Source: Actinomycetes bacterium (GTDB lineage Bacteria > Actinomycetota > Acidimicrobiia > Acidimicrobiales > Poriferisodalaceae). Taken from it: a stretch of 60,161 nt of DNA. Below, one piece after another: positions 8,184-20,124 of this stretch (position 1 is the stretch's first letter; the number at the start of each line of letters is the position of its first letter). The translations under genes were made by a program, and so were the position numbers. The stretch is from the NCBI GenBank assembly GCA_024228575.1, contig JAAETH010000442.1, positions 1 through 60,161 of the forward strand, written 5' to 3'. The notes below the pieces were generated by a model. That model worked only from the letters and a program-made list of their open reading frames with translations. It did no database searches and was not told the origin of the DNA.

Positions 8184-9602
8184 GTGAGCACGTCGAGCAC
8201 GCCCTCCCCTCTCGACGATGAGCTCTGGTTCCGCGCCGCCACCACCTTGCGTACCCAGGTCTCCGAAGCTGTCTGGCATTCGACCTTCGCTGACGTGAGA
8301 CCCTTACCGTCTCCCGAAGACGAACTCGTCCTCGCAGTGACCAGCACCATCACTCGTGAACGGATCGAGGATCGCTACCGGCCCATGGTCGAGGCGGCTG
8401 TTCGCGATGCCGGCACCGATTGCCCTGTGCGCATCGTGGTTGACGAGCCACGGGTTCTCGATCCCCCCGAACTCGACCTCGTCGACACCACCGAAGTCTC
8501 ACCGGCGTCGTCGCTTTCTCGCGATCCTGCTCCCCCGCCGACCCCTGGTCGCCATCAGCAGCAACCATCACAGCTCGGTGACAATCTGAGCGAGCGATAT
8601 ACCTTCGAAACGTTCGTCACCGGAACATCGAACCGATTCGCCCACGCTGCTGCGCTAGCCGTGGCCGAGACGCCGGGCCGCAGCTACAACCCCCTGTTCA
8701 TCTACGGCGGTGCAGGGCTCGGAAAGACCCACCTTCTTCAAGCGATAGTGCACTACATAGGGCGCAACTATCCCGGCTTCCGAGTCAGGTACGTCTCGAC
8801 AGAATCGTTCATGAACGAGTTCATCGAGGCCATCCGTACCACCGGGCAAGCCTCCTTCAAGCGCCGCTACCGCGACGTCGACGTGCTCCTCGTCGACGAC
8901 ATCCAGTTCATGGAAGGCAAGGAAGGACTCCAGGAGGAGTTTTTCCACACCTTCAACAGCCTTCACGGCGCAGGACGACAGGTCGTCTTGTCGTCCGACC
9001 GTCCACCGAGATCGATCGCCACCCTCGAAGACCGCCTCCGAAGCCGCTTCGAGTGGGGCCTCATCACCGACATCCAGCCGCCCGACCTCGAGACCCGCCT
9101 CGCAATCCTTCGCAAGAAGACCGAGGTGGAGGGAAGCCGCGTGCCAGATGACGTACTCGAGTTCATAGCGACAAACATCAGGAACAACATCCGCGAACTC
9201 GAGGGAGCACTCATCCGGGTCGGAGCTTTTGCGTCGCTCACCGACGAGCCACTCGACATAGATCTGGCCACAAAGGTTCTCGCCGATATCGTCACCGATG
9301 GCGAACCGAGGCCGATAACGATCGGACGAATCATCGACGCAACCGTCTCCATGTTCGGGTTCGGCCATGAGGAACTTCTCGGAAAACGTCGCCACCGTGC
9401 CCTGGTCACCGCTCGACAGATCAGTATGTACGTATGTCGCGAGCTGACCGACCTGAGCTACCCGTCGATTGCCCGCGAGTTCGGCAACCGCGACCACACA
9501 ACGGTCATCCACGCTGTCGACAAGATCTCGAAACAGATGGCGGAGCGCCGCCAGATCTACGATCAGGTGACCGCCCTCATACAGGACATCAAGGCTCCAT
9601 GA
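8184..9602 (+). CDS. dnaA: chromosomal replication initiator DnaA
   Basis: A 472-residue AAA+ initiator. Domain I covers about residues 1-90, a proline-rich linker follows, then the AAA+ core with Walker A GGAGLGKT (175-182) and Walker [10 protein letters not shown]. Domain IV carries the box-binding signature [14 protein letters not shown]. The start is GTG with AAGGAGGG upstream. It binds boxes on both sides of itself and in oriC. Confidence 0.98.
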   Translation: MSTSSTPSPLDDELWFRAATTLRTQVSEAVWHSTFADVRPLPSPEDELVLAVTSTITRERIEDRYRPMVEAAVRDAGTDCPVRIVVDEPRVLDPPELDLVDTTEVSPASSLSRDPAPPPTPGRHQQQPSQLGDNLSERYTFETFVTGTSNRFAHAAALAVAETPGRSYNPLFIYGGAGLGKTHLLQAIVHYIGRNYPGFRVRYVSTESFMNEFIEAIRTTGQASFKRRYRDVDVLLVDDIQFMEGKEGLQEEFFHTFNSLHGAGRQVVLSSDRPPRSIATLEDRLRSRFEWGLITDIQPPDLETRLAILRKKTEVEGSRVPDDVLEFIATNIRNNIRELEGALIRVGAFASLTDEPLDIDLATKVLADIVTDGEPRPITIGRIIDATVSMFGFGHEELLGKRRHRALVTARQISMYVCRELTDLSYPSIAREFGNRDHTTVIHAVDKISKQMAERRQIYDQVTALIQDIKAP

Positions 9603-9878
9603 GTAGCAACCGGTCGCGCGGATTGTGTTCATCGTTGTACACAGCGCGCGAACAAGTTGTGGAAAACCCAGGGATATCGTTCTGGTCCTTGTTGTGGACA
9701 TCTACCGGTATTCCACAGGAAACGTCCGCGTTGGTGTCACTCGTCCCAGGGTTGTGGAAGGCTGGGGATACCGAGGGGACAGATAAATGCCCTCTCATCA
9801 GCGCAAATCTCGGTCTATCCACAATCCACACGCCTACTACCCCTACTCCTTGATTCACCATCCAAACGAGGACCAGTT
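9603..9878. other. oriC: replication origin oriC between dnaA and dnaN
   Basis: This 276-bp gap holds seven DnaA-box-like 9-mers in mixed orientation: TTGTACACA (9635, plus), TTTTCCACA (9658-9666, minus), ATGTCCACA (9693-9701, minus), TATTCCACA (9709, plus), CCTTCCACA (9753-9761, minus), CTATCCACA (9815, plus) and CAATCCACA (9822, plus). The last two share two bases. A dnaA-dnaN position is standard for actinobacterial origins. No long AT-rich unwinding element stands out; the most AT-rich piece is near 9781-9800. Confidence 0.9.
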
Positions 9879-10991
9879 GTGAAATTCAGATGCGAACGAG
9901 ATCTGTTGGTCGAGGCACTGTCGACCGCGGGGCGAGCCGTCACCGGTCGCGGTGGTGCTCTTCCGGTTTTGTCAGGTGTGAAGATTGACGCGTCGAACGA
10001 CCGGCTCGAGGTGACTGGTAGCGATCTCGACCTGACGATTCGCACCTCTGTTGGTGTGAACATCGCTGAATCGGGCACAGCCGTGCTTCCGTCACGTCTG
10101 CTCAGCGACATCGTTCGATCGTTGGACCAGGGTGCGGTCGACCTCGAGGTCACCGGCGACGAAGCCCAAATCTCGTCCGGGCGTAGCCAATTCGCGGTTC
10201 GAACGTTACCCGTCGATGATTTTCCCCACCTGGACGAACCATCGGGTGACCAGGTCAGCGTTGCCGCAGACGAACTTGCGTCCGGTCTCAAACAGGTTGT
10301 TCTCGCCGCCAGTTCCGACGACGCCAGACCCATTCTCACCGGTGTGTTGATGACCGCCGAAGAGGGTGGTCTGAGGCTGGTTGCCACCGACTCGTACCGG
10401 CTCGCTGTTCGTGATCTTCCCGAGGCGACCGTGCTCGGTGAGGGACAGAAGGTACTGGTTCCCTCTCGTGCTCTGGGAGAACTGATCCGGGTTCTCGGTC
10501 ACGCGAAGGAGGTGAACGTCCGTCTAGGCGAGCGCGACGTGACCTTCTTCGTCGAACCAGAGGACGGTGTTTCGGTCGAGCTGACGACACGTCTCATCGA
10601 AGGCGAATTCCCGAACTACCGACAACTTATTCCGGCCAGCTACCCCAATGAGATGCGAGTCGGCCGCGAACAACTTCTCGATGCGGTTCGGCGGGTGAAA
10701 CTCATGGCCAGAGAGGCCACCCCCCTTCGTTTGACCCAGCGAGACGGGTCTCTCGAGCTGATGGCCGTCACCCAGGACGTCGGTCAGGCCCACGAGGAAG
10801 TCGACGCCGTCTACAGCGGTACCGACGAACTGACCGTTGCCTTCAACCCCGACTTCTTGATCGCCGGCATCGAGGCCGCTACCGGTGACGAGGTCGTTCT
10901 GCAGACTCTCGACGCTCTGAAGCCTGCGGTAATGCGTTCGACCGAAGGTTCCGACTACCTGTACCTCCTCATGCCGGTACGTGTGTCGTGA
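9879..10991 (+). CDS. dnaN: DNA polymerase III beta subunit (sliding clamp)
   Basis: A 370-residue clamp. GTG 9879 gives the canonical N-terminus MKFRCERDLLVEAL, although the open frame runs back into oriC. Three clamp domains are complete, including the DSYRLAV segment and the conserved C-terminal YLLMPVRVS. It tethers polymerase III to DNA. Confidence 0.97.
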   Translation: MKFRCERDLLVEALSTAGRAVTGRGGALPVLSGVKIDASNDRLEVTGSDLDLTIRTSVGVNIAESGTAVLPSRLLSDIVRSLDQGAVDLEVTGDEAQISSGRSQFAVRTLPVDDFPHLDEPSGDQVSVAADELASGLKQVVLAASSDDARPILTGVLMTAEEGGLRLVATDSYRLAVRDLPEATVLGEGQKVLVPSRALGELIRVLGHAKEVNVRLGERDVTFFVEPEDGVSVELTTRLIEGEFPNYRQLIPASYPNEMRVGREQLLDAVRRVKLMAREATPLRLTQRDGSLELMAVTQDVGQAHEEVDAVYSGTDELTVAFNPDFLIAGIEAATGDEVVLQTLDALKPAVMRSTEGSDYLYLLMPVRVS

Positions 10992-11058
10992 CCCGTCCGT
11001 GAAACCTCCGGCTCCGGAGGCCGATCGACGACTTCTTCCTCCGGGATCTACTCGCGAT

Positions 11059-12156
11059 GTGGTCCTGCGATCCATCAGTATCGAGGATTTCCGAAATCAC
11101 GCATCCACGGCTCTCGAGTTTGATCGTGGTCTGACCGTCGTCAGCGGCGACAATGGTGAGGGAAAGACGAACCTTCTCGAAGCGATCGGCTGGGTGGCCA
11201 CCCTCGCCAGCTTCAGAGGAGCCACCACCGACACGATGATCAACGTCGCCTCCGACAGCGCTGTCATCAGGGTCATGATCGAGGTGGGCGGTCGAGAGCA
11301 GACGATCGAGGCCCAGCTCAATCGTCGCGGCAGAAACCGGATTCTCGTCAACAAACAACCACTGAGGAAAACACGCGATCTGCTCGGGACCATCAGGGTG
11401 ACGGTCTTCTCTCCCGACGACCTCTCGCTCGTCAAGGGGGGGCCGGGCGAACGGAGACGCTTCCTCGACGAGACCCTGTCTTCACTGCATCTACGTCACC
11501 ACGCCGATCGTGCAGATCTCGATCGTGTGCTCAGGCAGAGGAACACGGTTCTGAAGCAGGCGGCGGGCCGCCGAGGGGGCGACATCGATGCGACGCTCGA
11601 TGTCTGGGACACGAAGATGGTGCAGGTGGCCGAACGAATCGCGACCGATCGCGAACATCTGGTCGAGTGTCTGTCTCCAGTGGTCGAAGAGGTCTATCGG
11701 AGCCTTGTCGAAGATTCGACGAGAGTCCAGATGAACTACCGGCGATCGTGGACCGGCGAACTGACGGCTGTGTTGGCCGAGGTACGCGACGAGGACATCA
11801 AGAGGCGGGTGACAACCGTGGGTCCTCACCGCGACGATCTAGAGATCGTCTTGAATGGGTTCGCGTCACGAACCCATGCATCGCAGGGAGAACAACGAAC
11901 CATCGCCCTCGCCCTGCGCCTTGCATCGCAGCGCGTGATCACGACCACAATCGGAGACGAGCCCATCGTGTTGCTCGACGATGTGTTCTCCGAACTGGAC
12001 GAGCAACGTACTCGGGCGCTGATGGACCAGCTACCGGCGGTGCAGACCATCCTGACAACAGCGACGGGCAGTATCCCCGAAGGTGTGTTGTCGTCGCTTC
12101 ACTATCGGGTCAGCAACGGACTGGTCGAACCCGACGAGGCTGGGCGATCGGCGTGA
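11059..12156 (+). CDS. recF: DNA replication and repair protein RecF
   Basis: An SMC-like ATPase that helps load RecA at gaps. Walker A GDNGEGKT is at residues 30-37, the ABC signature region (SQGEQRTIALALRL) and Walker B (EPIVLLDDVFSELD) are intact. GTG 11059 gives MVLRSISIEDFRN, the normal beginning. In-frame GTGs at 10999 and 10981 would add a proline-rich extension that overlaps dnaN and is unlike the family. Confidence 0.94.
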   Translation: MVLRSISIEDFRNHASTALEFDRGLTVVSGDNGEGKTNLLEAIGWVATLASFRGATTDTMINVASDSAVIRVMIEVGGREQTIEAQLNRRGRNRILVNKQPLRKTRDLLGTIRVTVFSPDDLSLVKGGPGERRRFLDETLSSLHLRHHADRADLDRVLRQRNTVLKQAAGRRGGDIDATLDVWDTKMVQVAERIATDREHLVECLSPVVEEVYRSLVEDSTRVQMNYRRSWTGELTAVLAEVRDEDIKRRVTTVGPHRDDLEIVLNGFASRTHASQGEQRTIALALRLASQRVITTTIGDEPIVLLDDVFSELDEQRTRALMDQLPAVQTILTTATGSIPEGVLSSLHYRVSNGLVEPDEAGRSA

Positions 12157-12446
12157 CCGAGCCTCAGCAGTTGGGGGCCTCACTGGCCAGGCTCGTCGGT
12201 GGGCTGACGTCGTCATCGGCAAAGATGATCGACCTTCTCGCCCGGTGGGAGGAAGTCGTCGGCGAGTCGCTCGCTGCTCATTCGCGACCTGTGCGTATCG
12301 ACGGAGCGGTGTTGATCGTCGAGGTCGATGATCCGCGGTGGGCGACGCAGATGAAGTTCTCCAGATCAGCGATTCATGATGCCGTGGCGACGATCTGCAA
12401 TGTCGTGGTCGATAGGATCGAGGTCAAGGTCGGACGTCTCCGGTAG
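12153..12446 (+). CDS. dciA: DciA-family (DUF721) protein
   Basis: A 97-residue protein. The DUF721 core (ARWEEVVGESLAAHSRPVRI, then LIVEVDDPRWATQM) is clear. GTG 12153 overlaps the recF stop as GTGA. DciA proteins are thought to assist DnaB helicase loading in bacteria without DnaC. The recF-dciA-gyrB order is standard in Actinobacteria. Confidence 0.92.
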   Translation: MTEPQQLGASLARLVGGLTSSSAKMIDLLARWEEVVGESLAAHSRPVRIDGAVLIVEVDDPRWATQMKFSRSAIHDAVATICNVVVDRIEVKVGRLR

Positions 12447-12548
12447 ATCATTCCCTCAGGATTGATACTCGCTGAAACGACCAGCAAGCCCGCCCGATAG
12501 ACGACCAATACCCCCCTACACGCTGATAGACTCAATTCGTTACACAAG

Positions 12549-14605
<2,057 letters not shown>

Positions 14606-14632
14606 TCATCGACCACTGGACGGATCACACAG

Positions 14633-17167
14633 GTGAGTGAAGACACCACACCAAACGACGGTGTAGCCCAAGACGAAGACGACGAGATACGCATCTCGGT
14701 CAGCGACATCGAAATACAGCAGGAGATGGAGCAGTCGTTCCTCTCCTATGCGATGTCGGTAATCACGACTCGCGCTCTCCCCGATGCCCGCGACGGGCTC
14801 AAGCCGGTGCATCGGCGAATCCTCTGGTCGATGTTCGACTCGGGATTGCGGCCCGATCGTCCCCACAAGAAGAGTGCGACCGTTGTCGGCGACGTCATCG
14901 CCAACTATCACCCGCACGGTGATGGGGCGATCTACGACGCCCTGGTTCGTATGGCCCAACCGTTCAGTCTCGGGCATCCCCTCATCGATGGGCATGGCAA
15001 CTTCGGCAGTCCCAGCGACCCGCCCGCCGCCTATCGATACACCGAGTGCAAACTCGAGTCGTTGGCGATGCACATGGTCGCCGATATCGATCAAGACACC
15101 GTCGATTTCGCCCCGAACTTCAACGCCGAGCGCGATGAACCAGAGGTTCTTCCCTCGAGGTTCCCGAACCTGCTGGTCAACGGCAGTCAGGGAATCGCCG
15201 TTGGCATGGCCACAAACATCCCGCCTCACAACCTCGGCGAGGTCATCGATGCCACCAAACACCTGATCGACAATCCCGAGTCCACGGTCGAAGACCTGAT
15301 GCAGTTCGTTCACGGTCCCGACTTCCCGACCGGTGGCCTGATCATGGGCCGCTCTGGCATCCATCAGGCTTTCACTACCGGCCGCGGATCCGTGCGAATA
15401 CGGGCAAGGGCCGAGATCGTCGAAGGACGCACCTCCGACCAGATCGTCGTCACCGAGATCCCCTATCAACAATCGGTCGAGAACATCGAGACCAAGATCG
15501 CCGAGGCCGTCGACCGCAAGGTCATCGACGGAATCAGGGCACTGCGAAACGAGTCGGCCAAGGGAAAGACCCGTTTTGTCATCGAGCTGAAGCGCGACGC
15601 GCCGGCCCTGGTTGTCCTCAACAATCTGTACAAACACAGTCCGTTGCAGAGCAGCTTCGCGGTCAACACCGTGGCCCTGGTCGACGGCGTTCCTCGGACG
15701 CTCGATCTCAGGGCCGCATTGGTTGCCTACGTGGCTCACCAGGTAGAGGTCCTCACCAGGCGAACCGAGTACAGGCTCCGCCAGGCACGCGATCGCTCCC
15801 ACATCGTCGAGGGCTTGCTGAAGGCTCTCGACCTGATCGACGAGATCATCGCCACCATCAGGGCGAGCGACGATCGAGCGGGGGCCCTGGCGGCTCTACA
15901 GGTTCAGCCTTTCGAGTTCTCCGAACGTCAGGCGAACCACATTCTCGACATGCAGCTGGGACGTCTCACCAGGCTGGGGCGAACCCAGCTCCAGGACGAG
16001 CTCCAGAAGCTTGCCGCCGCAATCGCCGAACTCGAGGCGATTCTCGGCGACGATCAGCTGCTGCGCAGCGTCATCAAGGACGAACTCGACGAGATCCGTA
16101 GTGCCCACTCCATCGAACGGCGCTCGGAGATCACCTTCGATCCGGGAAACATGGAGGATGAGGACCTCATCGACGACGAACCGTTGGTGGTCACTCTTTC
16201 GGACCGCGGATACATCAAGACCGTCTCGATCGATGCCTTCCGCACCCAGAGCCGCGGAGGACGTGGGGTACAAGGAGCCCGGCTCAAAGACGAGGACGTG
16301 CTCACCCACGTCGTGACGACTACGGCGCATGCTTACCTGTTGTTCTTCTCGAACAAGGGCAAGGTATACCGCCTCAAGGCTCATCAGATCCCGATGATGG
16401 AGCGCACCGCGCGCGGTACTGCCGTCGTGAACTTGTTGCAGCTCGATCCCGACGAACACCTCCAGGCCATCATCGATACGCGCGACTACGAGACCCACAA
16501 ACACCTACTGTTCGCGACCCGCAACGGTGTTGTGAAGAAGACTCTGTTGACCGAGTACGACAAATCGCGAGCCGATGGGCTCATCGCTGTCAACCTCCGC
16601 GATGGGGACGAATTGGTCAGCGTTGTGCGCACTACGGGCACCGATGACATCTTCATGGTTGCCAGCACTGGTCAGACGATCCGGTTCGCCGAGTCCGATG
16701 TGAGGGCCATGGGACGCGCTGCCGCGGGCGTCAGAGGAATGAAGCTCCGCAACGGCGACTTTGTGGTTGCTTGTGATGTTGGTCGCGAAGGGGTGAGCCT
16801 TGTCATCGTCGCAGATGACGGCAACGGCAAGCGGACCCTTCTCGACAAGTATCCCCGCAAGGGAAGGGGAACGATGGGAGTTCGCGGCATGCGCCTTCGT
16901 GGCCCCGAGGTCCGGGTCGTCGCAGCACACATGATCGAGGACGAGGACGAGATTGTCCTGGTCGCTTCTGGTGGGACCCTCATCAAGACTCGTGTCAGCG
17001 ACATCTCGTTGCAGGGCCGCGATGCGTCGGGTGTTCGGGTCATGAACGTTCCCGCCGGTGAGGTCGTCGCTGCGGTCGCACCATCACCAGCCGGCGACCA
17101 CGACCTCGCCGAGGACGACGATGAGGCGGTCCAGGCCGACGAGTCGGCGATGCCAGAAGGCGACTGA
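14633..17167 (+). CDS. gyrA: DNA gyrase subunit A
   Basis: An 844-residue breakage-reunion subunit. The catalytic tyrosine is in AAYRYTE and the C-terminal beta-pinwheel carries the GyrA box variant QSRGGRGVQGA. The acidic C-terminal tail resembles mycobacterial GyrA. In the quinolone-resistance region the sequence is HPHGDGAIYD, with Gly where E. coli has Ser83 and M. tuberculosis Ala90, while the Asp (E. coli 87) is kept. It lies 27 bases after gyrB. Confidence 0.98.
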   Translation: MSEDTTPNDGVAQDEDDEIRISVSDIEIQQEMEQSFLSYAMSVITTRALPDARDGLKPVHRRILWSMFDSGLRPDRPHKKSATVVGDVIANYHPHGDGAIYDALVRMAQPFSLGHPLIDGHGNFGSPSDPPAAYRYTECKLESLAMHMVADIDQDTVDFAPNFNAERDEPEVLPSRFPNLLVNGSQGIAVGMATNIPPHNLGEVIDATKHLIDNPESTVEDLMQFVHGPDFPTGGLIMGRSGIHQAFTTGRGSVRIRARAEIVEGRTSDQIVVTEIPYQQSVENIETKIAEAVDRKVIDGIRALRNESAKGKTRFVIELKRDAPALVVLNNLYKHSPLQSSFAVNTVALVDGVPRTLDLRAALVAYVAHQVEVLTRRTEYRLRQARDRSHIVEGLLKALDLIDEIIATIRASDDRAGALAALQVQPFEFSERQANHILDMQLGRLTRLGRTQLQDELQKLAAAIAELEAILGDDQLLRSVIKDELDEIRSAHSIERRSEITFDPGNMEDEDLIDDEPLVVTLSDRGYIKTVSIDAFRTQSRGGRGVQGARLKDEDVLTHVVTTTAHAYLLFFSNKGKVYRLKAHQIPMMERTARGTAVVNLLQLDPDEHLQAIIDTRDYETHKHLLFATRNGVVKKTLLTEYDKSRADGLIAVNLRDGDELVSVVRTTGTDDIFMVASTGQTIRFAESDVRAMGRAAAGVRGMKLRNGDFVVACDVGREGVSLVIVADDGNGKRTLLDKYPRKGRGTMGVRGMRLRGPEVRVVAAHMIEDEDEIVLVASGGTLIKTRVSDISLQGRDASGVRVMNVPAGEVVAAVAPSPAGDHDLAEDDDEAVQADESAMPEGD

Positions 17168-17227
17168 CCCTCGACTTCGTACATCACTTCCCCCACTCGA
17201 TATGAACCCTTCGAATGGGAGAAGTGA

Positions 17228-17860
17228 ATGTATTCGCGAAGTGATGCAGAGCGCGGATCGGTTTCGATCGTGATGGTTGCCGTTGTTGCCGTGGCCGCCT
17301 TGATGCTCGCTGGAGTCTCTCGCGTTGGCGACGACGCCGTATCGGCCGCCAGGGCTCGGGTCGGTGCCGACGCCGCTGCCCTCGCGGCTGCCCAGGACGG
17401 TGATACCTCGGCGCGGCGTGTTGCCGCTGCCGACCGTGTAGAGCTCGTCTCTGTGCTGTCGGCCCGAAACGAAGTGACCGTGGTTGTGTCGGTCGACGGG
17501 CACCAGGCTGTGGCAACCGCCAAGCGGGTGTTGTTTGCCCGCGAGACCGGAGAACGGCAGGGTCTGGCGCCGGCGATGTTGGCTGCACTGGCGCGGGTCG
17601 ACGAACTTCTTGGATCGCCTGTTCCGGTGGTTTCGGGATACCGAAGTCCGGCGCATCAGCAGCGACTCTGGGATGTGCGCCAGTCGAATCCCTACCCTGT
17701 GGCCCGACCCGGAACGAGTCGTCATGAACTCGGACTTGCTGTCGACGTGCCACTGTCGTTTGTGTCGCGCTTGGTCGAGATCGCGAGTACGGCTGGCCTC
17801 TGCCACCCACTGCCGGTCGATGATCCCGTACACTTCATCGTGTGCCCGAATCCACGGTGA
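17228..17860 (+). CDS. TadE/Rv3654c-like N-terminus fused to a VanY-type D,D-carboxypeptidase
   Basis: A 210-residue protein. Residues 8-60 resemble the TadE/Rv3654c secretion-pilin-like segment: basic start, a hydrophobic helix and an Ala-rich stretch (ARVGADAAALAAAQ). Residues 115-210 are a VanY-like peptidase with SGYRSPAHQQRLW, PGTSRHELGLAVDV and DPVHFIV, giving the His, Asp and His zinc ligands; the usual Glu of EPWH is Asp. Export and trimming of peptidoglycan stem peptides are inferred. The stop overlaps the DUF3566 gene start. Confidence 0.7.
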   Translation: MYSRSDAERGSVSIVMVAVVAVAALMLAGVSRVGDDAVSAARARVGADAAALAAAQDGDTSARRVAAADRVELVSVLSARNEVTVVVSVDGHQAVATAKRVLFARETGERQGLAPAMLAALARVDELLGSPVPVVSGYRSPAHQQRLWDVRQSNPYPVARPGTSRHELGLAVDVPLSFVSRLVEIASTAGLCHPLPVDDPVHFIVCPNPR

Positions 17861-18687
17861 ACACAGACAGCGCCACGGCGGCCACTCATACGGTTGCAGG
17901 TGAAGAGCCAAAGGCACGCGAGGACGCCACGTTCGCCGCGGCTATCGGCCTCACTCCGCCGGCCGGTGCGGTGGGTTCCAAGTGGTCGCTGCGACGCAAA
18001 CAAAGGATCGATACGTCCGGACGACCATTGGTGACCGCCGAGACCGCCAGCCGTGCCGCCGCCGCCGCTGGAGCCCAGAGCGCCACCTTGGGTCCGGCCG
18101 CGGTCGGGTCCGAGACTTCGACGATTGGCGACCTGACGCAGAACCGGGTCGGCGAGCCGACGGGACCGGTGCCGACCATCTCACAACCGGGACCGATGGT
18201 TCAAGAAGCACCTGTGACGACTCCTGCCAGGGCTGCACAACCCCCGCTTGTCGGAGTCACTGCTGCGCCCACCAAGGAATCGACGCCGCTCGCCTGGTGG
18301 CGGAGGCGTCGCATGCGTGTCAGGCGCGTTCGTCGAACGATCAGGCACGTCGACCCTTGGTCGGTGTTCAAGGTCTCGATCATCTTGTTCGCATGTATGT
18401 ACGTTGCCGGCATGGCTTCCGGAGTTCTGTTGTGGAGCGCGGCGGTCGAGTCGGGAATCGTCGATCAGCTCGAGTCATTCATCGAAGACGTCGGAGTGTT
18501 CGAGACCTTCGAAGTCGACGGCGAAACCATCTTCCGCGGAGCTTCGATCATCGGTGTGGTTCTCGTAGCAGCCGGCGCCGCGCTCAGCGTGGTGTTTGCG
18601 ATCCTGTTCAACCTGATCAGCGACCTGACCGGGGGAGTGAGGGTCACCGTACTCGAGGAAGACCTGGGTCGTCCCGAACGACGGTGA
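17842..18687 (+). CDS. DUF3566 membrane protein
   Basis: A 281-residue protein. A long Ala/Pro/Thr-rich, disordered N-terminus (about 1-150) is followed by an Arg-rich stretch and two transmembrane helices separated by a loop (VDPWSVFKVSIILFACMYVAG, then IIGVVLVAAGAALSVVFAILFNLISDLTGG). This is the DUF3566 family, which typically follows gyrA in Actinobacteria. Its function is unknown. GTG 17842 lies inside the previous gene; GTG 17857 is also possible. Confidence 0.85.
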   Translation: MPESTVNTDSATAATHTVAGEEPKAREDATFAAAIGLTPPAGAVGSKWSLRRKQRIDTSGRPLVTAETASRAAAAAGAQSATLGPAAVGSETSTIGDLTQNRVGEPTGPVPTISQPGPMVQEAPVTTPARAAQPPLVGVTAAPTKESTPLAWWRRRRMRVRRVRRTIRHVDPWSVFKVSIILFACMYVAGMASGVLLWSAAVESGIVDQLESFIEDVGVFETFEVDGETIFRGASIIGVVLVAAGAALSVVFAILFNLISDLTGGVRVTVLEEDLGRPERR

Positions 18688-18730
18688 CCCGAGGCTCGAC
18701 TGTCAAAGCTCCGAAATCCAGATTTTGGGT

Positions 18731-18758
18731 TTGACTGTCATCGATGTGCGGGTACCAT
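18731..18758 (+). promoter_or_regulatory. promoter of tRNA-Ile
   Basis: TTGACT at 18731-18736 and TACCAT at 18753-18758 are separated by 16 bases, and the tRNA begins 13 bases later. Confidence 0.7.
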
Positions 18759-18770
18759 CTTCGCTTCCGC

Positions 18771-18844
<74 letters not shown>

Positions 18845-18902
18845 CGTCCCGCACATCTTCGAATCCACCCAGAGGGTGGATTCGCCACGAGGGGTTGATG
18901 CC

Positions 18903-19043
18903 GTGATCAGACTCGTTCGCAGGGCCATGCTCGCCATGGGAGTCGGTTCGATTGTGGCCGCAGTCCTTCGCCTTCGTGGCAGCGGTGGGGTACCTCCTCG
19001 CCAGGGTGGGTGGCGCGAACTGACACCCACGGACTTCGATTGA
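18903..19043 (+). CDS. small protein of 46 residues with an N-terminal helix
   Basis: GTG start with GAGGGG about 11 bases upstream. The N-terminus is basic, followed by a hydrophobic helix (about 8-23) and a polar tail ending in TPTDFD. Tiny proteins of this layout occur beside tRNA-Ile in Actinobacteria (the DLW-39 type), but the C-terminus does not match that family closely. The stop lies 1 base before the next gene, suggesting translational coupling. Confidence 0.6.
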   Translation: MIRLVRRAMLAMGVGSIVAAVLRLRGSGGVPPRQGGWRELTPTDFD

Positions 19044-19044
19044 C

Positions 19045-20016
19045 GTGCGAGTAGCCGTAATCGGTGTCGGCAATGTCGGCACACGAATTGTTCGTCAGCT
19101 GGTCTCCAATCCGGCCATCGACGAGATTGTCATTTCCGACACGCGACCGGGACGGGTCGACGAGGTCGTCAAAGCGATCGACGACCGTGTCGAGCCAGGT
19201 GGCCCAGACGGATCCGCCATCGTGGTGATCGCTTCGACAGCTGGTGGGCATGTTGATATTGCGCGAAGGGCCCTCGACACGGGCGCCGATATTGTGTCGC
19301 TGGCGGATTCGGTCGACGACACCCGCGGCTTGCGAGGACTCGACGCCGAAGCACGCGAGGCGGGCCGGTCGGTTGTCATCGGCGCCGGTTTGGCGCCGGG
19401 ATTCTCGGACCTCTTGGCCAAACAGGCGGCTGTCGGTTTCGATCGGGTGGACGAAATCCATGTTGCCAAGGCGGGCACCGGCGGGCCTGCTTGTGCTCGG
19501 CAACACCACAGGGCCCTCCGTGGCGATGCCGTCGATTGGCGAGATGGTGTCTTCATAGACCGGCGGGGGAGAACCGGGCGCGAGCTTGTCTTCTTTCCCG
19601 AGCCAATCGGTGGCCGCGACTGCTACAGGGCCGCGATTCCTGATGCCCTCTTGTTGGCGCCCGAGTTCCCGGGGGTTTCTCGGGTGACAGCACGTATGTC
19701 AGCAACGCGGCGCGATCGCATAACGGCCCTTCTTCCAATGATGCGTAGGCCGCACATGGACGGAGGTCCCGGCGGGATCAGGGTCGAGCTTCGCGGTTAT
19801 CGTGGTGATGAACACGTCGTCGAAGTTTTTGGCGCAGTGGATCATCCATCTGTCGCCGCAGCCGTGGTGGCTTCGGTGGCGGTGGACAATGTCGTCGCTG
19901 GTACCTGGGGCACACCCGGTGCTCGTGGCCTTGGATCCGTTGAGGACCCGGCGACGTGGTTGGTCGAACTCCATCGCAGGGGTGTCAGGGCCGCCGCGTT
20001 CACCGGTTCTACCTGA
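19045..20016 (+). CDS. saccharopine-dehydrogenase-like NAD(P)-binding protein
   Basis: A 323-residue protein beginning with a Rossmann fold (VAVIGVGNVGTRIVRQL) and an acidic second strand end (ISD). The middle holds GAGLAPGFSDLLAK, typical of saccharopine dehydrogenase-like oxidoreductases. The C-terminal half is not typical of lysine-pathway enzymes, so the substrate is unknown. It lies just upstream of a sigma-factor gene, which starts 130 bases later. Confidence 0.75.
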   Translation: MRVAVIGVGNVGTRIVRQLVSNPAIDEIVISDTRPGRVDEVVKAIDDRVEPGGPDGSAIVVIASTAGGHVDIARRALDTGADIVSLADSVDDTRGLRGLDAEAREAGRSVVIGAGLAPGFSDLLAKQAAVGFDRVDEIHVAKAGTGGPACARQHHRALRGDAVDWRDGVFIDRRGRTGRELVFFPEPIGGRDCYRAAIPDALLLAPEFPGVSRVTARMSATRRDRITALLPMMRRPHMDGGPGGIRVELRGYRGDEHVVEVFGAVDHPSVAAAVVASVAVDNVVAGTWGTPGARGLGSVEDPATWLVELHRRGVRAAAFTGST

Positions 20017-20124
20017 TCGGGAACTTCCTCCTTCTTTTCCTCCTCTGTGTCAGCACAAAAGGTAAAGAGAACACCTGCGCGTGCCGATGGTTCTCTGGCG
20101 GGTCGAACATGACCCGAGTCATAC

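Noticed and set aside
14606-15802. 398-codon minus-strand frame opposite gyrA
   Set aside because: Shadow of gyrA; no recognisable domain or ribosome binding site.
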